Below, piece by piece: positions 12,911 through 24,400 of a stretch of 64,000 nucleotides of DNA (positions within the stretch are counted from its first letter, which is position 1; each line of letters opens with the position of its first letter). The notes beneath the pieces are model-generated. The model was not told the origin of the DNA. It did no database searches and worked only from the letters and a program-made list of their open reading frames with translations. The translations under genes and the position numbers were made by a program. Source of the DNA: Clonostachys chloroleuca (Eukaryota > Ascomycota > Sordariomycetes > Hypocreales > Bionectriaceae); contig JBANAY010000003.1 in NCBI GenBank assembly GCA_037952775.1, forward strand, positions 10,230,001 to 10,294,000, read 5' to 3'.

Positions 12911-13167
12911 GGACGGCTCAGTGGTAAGGTGCCTACGTAAGGCCAGTCAGGCGGGACAGGGCAGGGCAGCACTTACCCCTCCATGCTGGATATGCACCCA
13001 CCCTGGTCAAACCACGCATCCACCACCCAGACACATCACCGTCGGCTTGCAGCACCTCCATCACCAACCCATTTGATCTTGAAGCTTGCTCTGTGTCGCC
13101 CCCTGGCCTTGTGACCCTTCTGGAAAACTCCTCGCCCTCGTCCTCGTCCCAGCCGTTGATTCCAAAC

Positions 13168-13869
13168 ATGGCCGCCGCCGCGCTCGACAACGCTAACCCA
13201 ACCATCCTGAGCGCATCCCAGCTCCCCACGCGACAGAAGAAGACAGCTCCAAGGCAGGGCCCCGACTCCAAGTTCGGTGACCTCATCTTCTCCAAGCCAT
13301 CATACTTCTCTCAGCCCCTCTCCGTAGATGACCTGAAGGCTGTCTCGTGGCCGAAACTCAACTCGTACGAAGATGACTTCGAAAGTGACCCCATTGATGA
13401 ACAGGAGATATACGGTACGTTTTCGCATCATCATCATCGTCACGTACTTGCCCGCCCCGTCGTCGCCCCGTCGCTGACCGATCCTCATAGATCTAATCTC
13501 CACTATATCTGATCCGGAGCACCCTGTCTCTCTTGGACAACTGTCCGTCATCAATCTTCCAGACATCCACATCACGCCCTCCCCTTCTCTGGGTGCCCCG
13601 TCTCCAAACACCATCGTCCAGGTCGCTGTCGAGATCACGCCGACCATCACACACTGCTCGCTTGCAACCGTCATCGGTCTTGGTGTAAGAGTGCGCCTTG
13701 AGCAAGCGCTCCCCCCAACTACCGTGTCGTTGTGCGCTGCAAGGAGAACAGCCACAGCCAGGATGATCAGGTGAACAAGCAGCTGAGCGACAAGGAGCGC
13801 GTAGCTGCGGCCTTGGAAAATGACACTCTGAAGGGCGTCTTGGACAAGATGTTGGAGACATGTGCTTGA
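13168..13869 (+). CDS. CIA2: MIP18/CIA2-family cytosolic Fe-S cluster targeting factor (frame interrupted)
   Basis: Two exons, 13168-13414 and 13491-13869. The second carries the family core: DLISTISDPEHP, then ITPTITHCSLATVIGLGVRV with the reactive Cys, then KQLSDKERVAAALEN. The protein ends LETCA. CIA2/MIP18 is part of the late cytosolic Fe-S targeting complex with CIA1 and MET18, delivering clusters to DNA polymerases, helicases and other nuclear or cytosolic apoproteins. The reading frame breaks within a C6 run at 13711-13716. One extra C restores the conserved sequence through to the stop and brings the CDS to 627 nt (208 residues). The gene is essential in yeast, so this is more likely a base-call error than a pseudogene. 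ATG 13168 sits in a good context and precedes the conserved N-terminal SYEDDFESDP segment. Confidence 0.9.
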
Positions 13870-14419
13870 GCGCATAGCTAGAAGACTCGGTTGGCATTAT
13901 ACCTATAAGCATGCGCTCGCTAACGCCAAAGTTCGGGCAGTCGGGGCTGGTTCTGCTCTGAACAAGAACCCCTTGCCCAAGGTACTTGCCGATAGTTCGG
14001 GTTCTCCCCCCCAAAAAAAATGAGTGTCTGCAAGGTACTTCACAGCACGGATCGTTACGGTTGCGCGTGTGACCGTTACGGTCTGACAGCACATCACAGC
14101 TCTAGAAATAGAATGTGGAAACCTGCAGCAGCAGAAAATGCCGGTAATCCCATGCATGACACTGATCGCTGGACCTTACATGCTTAAAATGTGCCCTTCG
14201 CGGGAGCATCCGCTTACCCACGAGGTTTGAGCCTATTGAAATGTGTAGACGGATGTGGGTGCGGACATGGATCAAATCACGATCGGATGACTATGTTCAC
14301 GAAACTGAAAATAACTCAGACCGCTTCGTCTTAAAATGGCAAAGGTCCGGGGAAGAGAGGATTGATGCTCGGAGGAGGTTGGAAACGGGAAACATGGCCG
14401 CTGCTAGGCACCGTAAGAT

Positions 14420-14447
14420 AAAAAAAAAAAAAAAAGAAGAAAAAAAA
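14420..14447. repeat. A-rich simple repeat
   Basis: A run of 16 A is followed by GAAG and a run of 8 A. It is in the intergenic region. Its length is unreliable if homopolymers are miscalled. Confidence 0.75.
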
Positions 14448-14693
14448 CAGAGCTGCATGAGAGAAAAAAGAATGAGAAAAGCGTTTCACTTGCAGACTTG
14501 AGAATATAAGAAAAAGAAACACCACAGCTGATTCAACCATACCGTACTCTATATTCCTCTTTCTTTCGCTTTTTGGACCCTAGAATGTAATGTGTATATA
14601 GGTAATTACTATGCAAATATGCACAACCATACGCGCATTGACGCCAATAGAACCAATCATGTCAGTATGAGACTTCCCCCACCCGCCCTCTCT

Positions 14694-14751
14694 CTCTGCT
14701 CCGAACATTCCATAATCGTCTGCGAACTCTGCTCCGAATGTTCCATAATCG
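14694..14751. repeat. Two 25-bp direct repeats 13-46 bp past the SNU114 stop
   Basis: Units at 14694-14718 and 14727-14751 share CTCTGCTCCGAA and TTCCATAATCG and differ at two bases. The differences make the core of unit 2 (GAATGTTC) the exact reverse complement of the core of unit 1 (GAACATTC), so the pair is both a direct repeat and a potential hairpin. The site falls in the probable 3' UTR of SNU114. Confidence 0.75.
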
Positions 14752-14763
14752 CAGAACATAATC

Positions 14764-17700
14764 CTACATCTCTCCTAGCAGCCCGCTCTCCATCAGGGAC
14801 TGGTAGAATTCAGGTTCCAGGAACGTCCTGACGCTCACGTCCTCGCTCAGGCCCTTCCTCCTCCTCGTCTTGAGCACGAAGTCCCTGGCCGTCGCCTGCG
14901 CATTGGCAGGCTGCAGGGGCCGGATGATCTGCTCCTTGTCCAGGGGGTCTCCGGGCACGATGCTCCAGCTGTCGAAGACGAGGCTGACCATGGAGGAGCC
15001 CTGGGTCTTGATGCGAAGGTCCGTCTCGAAGCCGAAGCTGTCGATGACGGGGATGAGGCCGTTGACCCGGTACAGGGGGGTGCCCGAGACGGGCCCGTCG
15101 GAGAGGACGTGGCCTCTGCGGCGCGCGAGGACGTTGTACACCTCCATGTAGGAATCCTCGGGGCCGGTGACGGAGACGGAGTAGAGGGGCTCCATGAGTC
15201 GCGGGGACGCCATGAGGAAAGACGAGTAGCATGCGCGGCGGGAGGTGGGGATGATTTGGCCACCGCCCCTGAAGATGGCCTCGTTGGCCAGCGTGATGTC
15301 TGTGACTTTGAACTTTGTATTTCGGATTGCTGTGAAAGGTGTTAGTGTGTGTGCAGTGTATAGGTAGTCCCGTCGTGTGGATGGCATCGGAAAAGGGAGG
15401 TGAGGAAACTTACGCTCTTCGCACAATGGCCCTTCGCGGGTGGCCCAGCTGAAACCTTGTCGAATGGATTCTTTTACCGTGTTGAGGAGCTTTTTCTCTT
15501 CGGCCTATGAGAGTAGACCATCAGTAACCATTCATATACCCTCAAGGCTTGATTGGGAAGGGGACGTACCGATGTTAATAAAGTGTCATTCTGCAGAATG
15601 TTGGGTCCCATGTCGTCGGGACCGAAAGCCCAGATAGTTCGGGCAGCGAGCTTGTCCCAGCCGTGCTTCTCTTCGAAGAATGTGGCTGTCTTGCGGATGG
15701 GGTCTCGGATCTTTACCAACCCGGTCTCAATGTCCGTCGAGATGCCCTTCTCCAATTGTTCCGCCACCATTGTGATCTTGTTCTTCTTGTTGGGGGTTAT
15801 AGCATAGCACTTCGTAGCCGACGTCTCCACCACGGTCTCACAGAAACGGGTGACGGGGTCGGAGACCTTGATATCCATGTCGGCATATAACCGTCGTAGA
15901 TCATGTAGGACACAATCCATGTAGAGCTCGCCCGTTCCGAGAATGATGTGCTCTCCCGACTCTTCTACCTTGGTAGTAATCAAGGGGTATGATTTGCTGA
16001 TCTTTCGCAGGCCGTCCAACATCTTGGGAAGCTCAGAGGGGTTAATAGGCTCAACAGCCACCTTGAGAACTGACTCGGTGAAATGAGTGATGGGTCGGAA
16101 GATAAAGGCATCCTCGTCATCCTCCAGCTTGGGGGGAACAATCGTCGCAGACTTCATAATCGGGTTATCCACACCACTCAGAAGTACCAGATTTCCAGCA
16201 GGGACACCGTCTGTGGGGATGTTGTACCGCGTCTCAGCAATAAACACCCCTCCGATATAGGCCATGGCCATGTCTTCCTCGTCGTCCAAGGAATACCCCT
16301 CGCCAAGAACACGGACTTGATCGCCAGGTTTGGCAGTACCGCTCAATACACGACCAAAGGCGTAAAAGTTCTTTGCGTCCGAGGTGTTGAAAAGCTTAGT
16401 AACGTGAACAACCAGAGGCCCGTCCTGATCGCACAGCATCATCGATGATGCAACCTTGCTTTCCAAATCCCCAGTGTAATACTTTTTCAGGTACTCGCCG
16501 GAGGCTTCTACTGGCGATGGAATATGACGAACGATCATATCCACGAATGCTGTTGAGCTGCCAAAGAATTGCTCGCAAACAAGCTTGAGGATAACCTTCG
16601 CATCAGCCTTGTACTGAGAAGGCTTGAGCTCGATTCCCAGAGACGCCAATACTGGTCTAAGATCCTCTGGGCTGTCGCTAATTGAATGAGTAAAAATCTT
16701 ATAAATAGGTTCCAGCACGAAGTGGACAAAGGATCTTGCTGAGCGGTCCTCCACGGGTTTTCTGGTAAAGTTTCGCTTCTTTGGGTTGAAGTAGACGTCC
16801 CCCCATAATCTCTTGGCAAATTCTTCTGGGTCGATATCACCATAGGAATCAGTGTACATCTTGGCGAAGGTCTGGAGGGTGAAGCACCAGCCCATATCGG
16901 TACAAGCGAAAAGAACGTTGCCCTTCTCAGGGCTGATTCGTTTGGATGCTGCAGACAAGGGGGCGGCAGCAGCGATAACGCTGTTTACCTCTTCAACCAC
17001 GTGTTTCAGCTTAAAATAGGCGTCTTTGGGAGGGAGCTTGAGTTCCAAAATCAATCGGTCCATCTTGTTGATGATCAAAGTCAACGGAATGTCTTCCAAA
17101 ACCGCATGTTTGATGATTTGCTCTGTGTTCACTTGGACTCCCTCGACAACATCCACCACCAAGCACACGCCATCTACCAGACGGAAAGATGCAGCAACCT
17201 CGTCGACAAAATTGACGTGACCGGGTGTGTCGATGAAATTGACCAGGTGTGACTTCCCCCTGGAGCTCTGCAGAACGAGACTCATGGGTGCCGCTTTCAC
17301 GGACAAGCCACGTTCCCTCTCTGTGATGTGAATATCGGTATATCGCAACTGCTCATCTCGGTTCTTTCCAACCCTGCGGTCCAGCTTCTCGCTAATAGCG
17401 TGTGTCTCGAGCACCAGCATATCGACGAATGCGGTTTTGCCATGATGAAGATGGCCAGCGAATGCGATGTTTCGAATCTGTTCCGGTAGGTTCATCAAAT
17501 CGGTCATGAATTCGCGCTCGAAAAACACTGGCGGAAGGTCTGCCTCCTCGATATTGAACTTCTTCTGCTCAACTGGAGCGATGATGGGTTGCGTAAGAGG
17601 CTGAGCATCTTCTTCCTCCACCCGGGTCTCGACTTCGGCTCCGTATACCTGCTCTGCAGTCGGATAATATTGCTTGTCCTCATGTAGAATAACGGCATTT

Positions 17701-18011
17701 GAGGGGCCATCTAGATTGCGCGATGCGAGCGCATCACATTTAGCATCAAGAGGTCGCAAGTCAAACGAAACGCACCCCGACTTACCGTCAATCTCCATAA
17801 GCTCCTGGCCGGTCACACCTGGAGCTGCATCGTCGGCCTCATCATCGTATACGTAAGCGTCGGCGTCAACGCCAACCTCAGAGCCCTCCTCCGACTCAAC
17901 TTCCTCCCCGATAAAGTTACCGAACCTATTAGCTTCGTCGTTAGTACAGGCGCTGCATGCTTCCGACAGCAATGGAATTAGAAAGACGTACTCGTCGTAG
18001 AGATCATCCAT
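14764..18011 (-). CDS. SNU114: U5 snRNP GTPase Snu114/Cwf10 (EFTUD2)
   Basis: Five exons: 17992-18011, 17786-17925, 15570-17710, 15414-15504 and 14764-15329. They give 985 residues, the length of S. pombe Cwf10. The acidic N-terminal region ([21 protein letters not shown]) is typical of Snu114 and absent from EF-2. The GTPase domain has the P-loop GHLHHGKT near residues 139-146, then DTPGHVNF and NKMD. EF-2-like domains II-V follow and the protein ends GLLGEM. Snu114 controls spliceosome activation and disassembly with Brr2 and Prp8 in the nucleus. Two early introns (17926-17991, 66 nt; 17711-17785, 75 nt) are multiples of three without in-frame stops, so naive translation reads through them. 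They are called introns because both have GTACGT/GTAAGT donors and TAG acceptors, and because removing them restores the family sequence DLYDEFGNFIG and MEIDDGPSNAV. The last exon is markedly richer in C- and G-ending codons than the rest. Confidence 0.95.
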
Positions 18012-19517
18012 CCTGTAATTGGTACACTCAGTTCCTCTATTTGCGACTGTCGACTGGAAAGTGCAGGATTTCGTGAATGTCCAGTCGCGAGCTTCCGGTA
18101 TCCAACCACGGTTCGTTGTGACGCCAACTTTTTTTTGGGCCTGGGCTAAGCTGCTCTGATTCGCGACGAGGCTGCATTCTACATCACGTGAAATCATGCA
18201 AGGCTGAAGACTAAATCCGCGGGCAGTGCTCTGATTGGCTGTCAAGCCACACCCAGTCCCTAGATCCCTGACGGACCAGCGCTTGTACCTGGCAGTACCT
18301 CTGAACCTGACAGATCGGATTTTAGACAGGGGATGTATCCATTCTCCGTCACTTCAGATCTTCCCAGATGTATCTCGTCAGCTGTCTCCCATTCCACCGC
18401 CCCGAAGCAGATTGCAGCAATAGGAGGTTTCTCCGAGCAGGCATGGAATGGGGATGTATCAGTGACTAAGACAGCGGTGCGACCCTACAACTATTACTCA
18501 ATGCCTCACTAGCGATAGTGGTGCTGCCTACTTTCGTATTCGGGAGGAAGTTCGTCGTCATCCTGCAATCTCCACGAAAGAACTGAACTATTACCCATGC
18601 TATTCAGCTCAGCATGGCTCGTGTATGTCTTGAAGCTTAGCGGAAATTCCATCATTGGCGTTGGGGTCCCAGAATGATCTACTTGGGATGGCCTGCCGGG
18701 GACTCGAGGAGGGAAGGAACCCAGATCCAAACACGGTTATTGCACTGCGTAAAATTGATGGCCATCCCTGTGCGCAATTATTCAGACACAATAAACACAA
18801 GTTGCAGCAGAAACAGCCCCAATGACATCTTCGTGATCGAACGAGCTAGATCAAGATTGATAACACTTAAAGGCGTGACCCATAGCGGCAGAGGCCAACA
18901 TAGTAGGCTTAGTTCATGCATAAGAAAATTCGGGATCTAAAGCAGGTAAAAAAAAAAAACACTCATGTATAATTCCCTCTCTTGTCACAGTGGAACTTGG
19001 TCCATCACGGCGGCATCTAAACTTCGCTGTTTGTACAATGGGGATACTGATTATTCTATCAAGCATGCGGGATTCCAGGTACACTAGGTAGATACGTGAG
19101 ATGAGCCTGCCTGAACAGGCAAAGATAACAAAGCCCAATTCAACATGGAAACTCAAAGCTAGCCTCAATCTCCCAGGATCTCAACTGGCAGCTCAACAGG
19201 GGCAATGAATCCATCCATCACTCTCAATACGATCACGAATTGCCGTTGATATTGGCTCCACTCGCGCGCTTTGCTTGCAGTGGGACTTGGACGTACGGCG
19301 ACAACCGGCGACAGCGCTAGGCCCAATTGGAGCTGACGCCACAGGCTGCGGGAACCCCACCAGCGGTCTTGTTGGGAGAGGCACCGCTAAGCTGTCGGCG
19401 AGGATACAAGACGGTGAGAACTGATTCTCCCCACCCCTATTTAATACTCTGCTTTTCTCCCTGATAGCAGTCTGCCTTCCTCCTGTCTTCTCCCGCAAGC
19501 TCATTCACATCGTCACC
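18012..19517. promoter_or_regulatory. Divergent promoter region of SNU114 and ERG10
   Basis: 1.5 kb between two start codons on opposite strands. A TATA-like TATTTAATA at 19438-19446 lies about 70 bp before the ERG10 ATG and is followed by a CT-rich leader, as in strongly expressed fungal genes. A CCAAT core is at about 19321-19330. A short A-run sits at 18949-18960. No coding frame is supported. Confidence 0.5.
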
Positions 19518-20953
<1,436 letters not shown>

Positions 20954-21489
20954 GCTAATTCACATAAAGGGAAACAAAAAAGTAAAAAATCGTCAAAAAG
21001 GGAGGAGGGATTCAATCTGTGTAATGTCGAATGTTTAGATACCAAAAACGACTTACCAGTCGGAAATGCTTAAAAATCAAGGAAGAAATAATAACCGGCC
21101 CTCGGGACAAACAGCACGATTCCCCGTTCCGTCATCATATCACAAGGCGATGTGAGATAGATAAAATAATGATTTCATGAAGTATAGATGTTATAGCAAA
21201 ATCCTAGTTTGACCTCTGCTTCTGATACAAACTCCGCTTCACTCCCTGTACCAGCCCCCGTCTGAGCTTCTGCCATGCCGCGAGAGTCAGCCCCCCATTT
21301 TTTGTGCTGATGAAAAATACATGTATGAGAGAAAAAGAAAAGTAGAATGTCAGAGCCGACCATGGAAGAAGAGAACATAAAAAGAGGAAAAAGCAAGGAT
21401 ATAAAATAGGAGCGCTTCCTTTCTTCCATATGTATGACCCAATTAAACGTTAATCCGATTCCATTAGTGATTCCTAGGCAACCCGAATA
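20954..21489. other. Convergent intergenic region, no gene seen
   Basis: 536 bp between the ERG10 and SIN3 stop codons, A/T-rich near both ends. Presumably both 3' UTRs. Confidence 0.6.
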
Positions 21490-24400
21490 CTACTCCCCGT
21501 CCACTTCACTCAGTGGCTTTGGGGGAGGAGTTCCATCGTCCATCCACTTCCGGAAGTTGCTATTCTGTTCCTGGACCTCCTCGGGACTCAAGTCCTTCGC
21601 CCATGCTGGGTTGTGAACGAACTTCTTGGTCAGTTCCAGTTCACGATGGTTGCTCAAAGCCCGAATGAACTTTTCACGACGCTCTCGCTGCTCCTTGGTC
21701 TTCGGAGACTGGTCATACACGAAATACTCTGATGTTCCGGGGCCCCAGATCATCTTGGAGGTTCTCAAGCAGATGCTGATGGTCAGGTTTTCCTCATAAG
21801 AAAGCCGCTTGGGAGAAGCTCCATCATCAGAGTCGGCATCGCCCGAGGGCAGGTTTCGTGCAAGAACAACTCTCTGCAGTCTTGATCGGGGGATGCCTTC
21901 TGTTGGCTCGATTCTGATGAAAGACGAAATGTAGTACTGCCAGCGCTCGCGAAGTTGCATATCATCGGTGTAGAATGTAGTTTCATCCCTCTGCAACCAA
22001 CGAACTGTCGCCTTAGCCTCTTCAGGGAACTAGACACACAAACAGTCAGCATGAAGAAGATAACTTATCAGTTTAAGAAGAAAAAACTTACCCATCGAAT
22101 AGTGAACAACTCTCCATCCTTTACACACTTCTCGGCGAACTTTCTTGCGCTGATCTCAGTCTGGTAGCTGGTCTCCTGCTTCTCTCGGCTGTTGAGATGC
22201 TGATGGATCAGATCAGGACTCTTCTCTTTGCTGTCCTGGCTGCTGCAGGTAAGAGCAAGACGGCAGAGGGTCTTCAACAGGTCTTGGAGCGTGTATAGCT
22301 TCCATCCGTTCTTAAGGTAATAGTGACGCAAGACCTCTTGATACCGGTTTTCGTCGACATCGCCGCTGATGTACTCTTCAATGAGTTCCACAGTCTTCGG
22401 CCAGTATGTTTCGGGATCTTCTTCAGGCTGGAAAAAGGCCATGTAGTTCTCTGTCAGGCCGATATCGCGAGCGGGCTTGTCACGGTTAAGGCGCTTAACC
22501 TCATTAAGGGCGCTTTCCTTACTCTCCTTGATATCCCTGAGACGAGCATACAGATTGTGGAAGATGCTCAGGAAGACAAAGATAGTCTGGTTCGCAAACA
22601 AATGATACCACTTGCGCTTGAAAAGACCATCAGCCTTGAGGTTGCTATCCGAGTCCAAAAGGCCGTTGTTCTCTCCAACAACAACCGGCTTCGGGATACT
22701 AGGCATCCACCGCTCGTTGGAGACCTCAGTGAGGCTCTCATCGGGTGCATCGGGCATTTCTTCCTCATTGGCGGAGTTGACATCTGGCGTGGTTTCTTTG
22801 CTGCCCGAAGCCGTGCTGTCCTCTTTCTGGTTTCTAGGCTTGCTTCCGTTGCGGCCGGGATCCAGTACCCCTCTAAGAAGATCTCCTTTCTTCCCGTTGC
22901 GACGGCTGCGGCCATTGGTCAGCTCTGCAGGAGTATGATCCTCGATCTCCTCTTCGCCTGAGTCGAGCTGCATCTTGGGGAGCTTGTCAAGGACGGATTC
23001 CTCAGAAATGTCGAAGAAGGCAGGGATGAACATCTCGAAGAACTCGAGAATGCGCTCCTTCTCCTGGAAGCTGTGCTGCCCGTTGTTCAAGCTATAGAGC
23101 ATTGCAAAACGGAGCAGCTCAACGATGACATCTTTGTCGCTAAAGTCCCACTCGAATTGGTCCCGTGGTGCCTTGCCCTTGAGGGCGCGCTCACGGCGCT
23201 GCTCTTCGTGCTTGGTCTTGATGACATCGACAAGGTGCTTCGCGGTGAGGTTTCTCTTGTCGGTCGACTTGACAAGAATGCCCATATGATCGAGACTCTT
23301 GAGGTACATGTTTTCTGTTTGAGAGTGCCAGACCTTCTCCCACTCACGCTGAGAGAATCTCCATTCCTCATCTTTTTGCTTCATACGTGCCAGGAGCACA
23401 GGAACAACGTCAAAGGGATGGCTGTACAGGTCATTGACAACATCAATACCTCGGTCACCGTAAATCTTCTTGGAAATTCGCTTGAAGATTGATGTGCTTT
23501 GGCCAGCAAGGGCACTAGGCATATGGAACAGCTCTCGCTCGGCTGGCGACATGGCCAACATCTGTTGAGCAAGAGGCTCCAGGAGCTGAATACATTTGAG
23601 ATTCGCTTCAATATAGAAGTCGTAATCATGACGCTCCTCTTCGATTCGGTGGAGTCCTTCCTCGAACTGGTTCTTTCGATGCGCAACGAATCCCGAATCC
23701 TCCGACGCCCAAGTAGGGTGAGAGGCCCATTCATCGTTGAGAACAGATTGGCAGAGCTCATCACGGCCACTGCACCGCTTGAGGCGTTCCCGCTTAGGCA
23801 GGAGCCTGTAACTTGGTCCGTAACCACGGCAATTGCTCAGCGAAAGCTTCTCAGTAGGAGGAGCTGGGCGGTTATCGATAACTACATCCTGAGTTTCAAA
23901 GCCGACAAACATCTTCCAAAAACTCAACAAATCCGGACTGGCGCCAATGAACTGGACGCCCTTGTGGAAGAGTGTGTTTCTGTCGATGATGTTCTGGCTG
24001 AATAAGTTGCAGAGCTTAAGAAACTCATTCATGGATGATCGATTGCCCAAATATTTCTTCACACGCTCAAAAAAGGCGATTTCATCTTGTGTCGATGTGG
24101 AAGCCGGGCGTGGAGGGTAAGGCTCAGGGATAATAGGTGTGAGAGTGGATTCGACAGCGTTAGGTCCGTCAACAGTGCCTCTGGCATGGCTCAGTTTCGG
24201 GCGCTTGTTTCCATTGATCGTAGTCGGCTGCGCAAGTCGGTTGGCTACAGCAGGCTCCACGGTTGATGGACCTGAAGCCGGGCTTGCCTTTTCAGCTACA
24301 CGAGGTCGCTTCTTGTTGTCCTTGCTCGTGCTGGGAGGCGGGGCGAAACTTCCTAGGGGAGGCATCTTCTGGCCGTCACGCGCTCCAGCCTGTGGCGTAT

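Larger units (their letters stand above)
7588..13167. other. 5.6 kb gene-poor region between divergent TF gene and CIA2
   Basis: No frame here looks like a conserved protein; the longest ones (for example 7480-8265 plus, 11118-11588 minus) have no recognizable domain and irregular composition. GC content is moderate, so this is not an AT-rich transposon graveyard. It contains short simple repeats and a palindrome listed separately. Because both flanking genes start at its edges, it probably holds the promoters and long 5' leaders of both, and possibly noncoding RNA. Confidence 0.55.
13870..14763. other. Convergent intergenic region between CIA2 and SNU114
   Basis: 894 bp holding the 3' ends of both genes. 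It contains an A-rich tract and a duplicated 25-bp element, both listed separately, and no coding frame. Confidence 0.65.
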
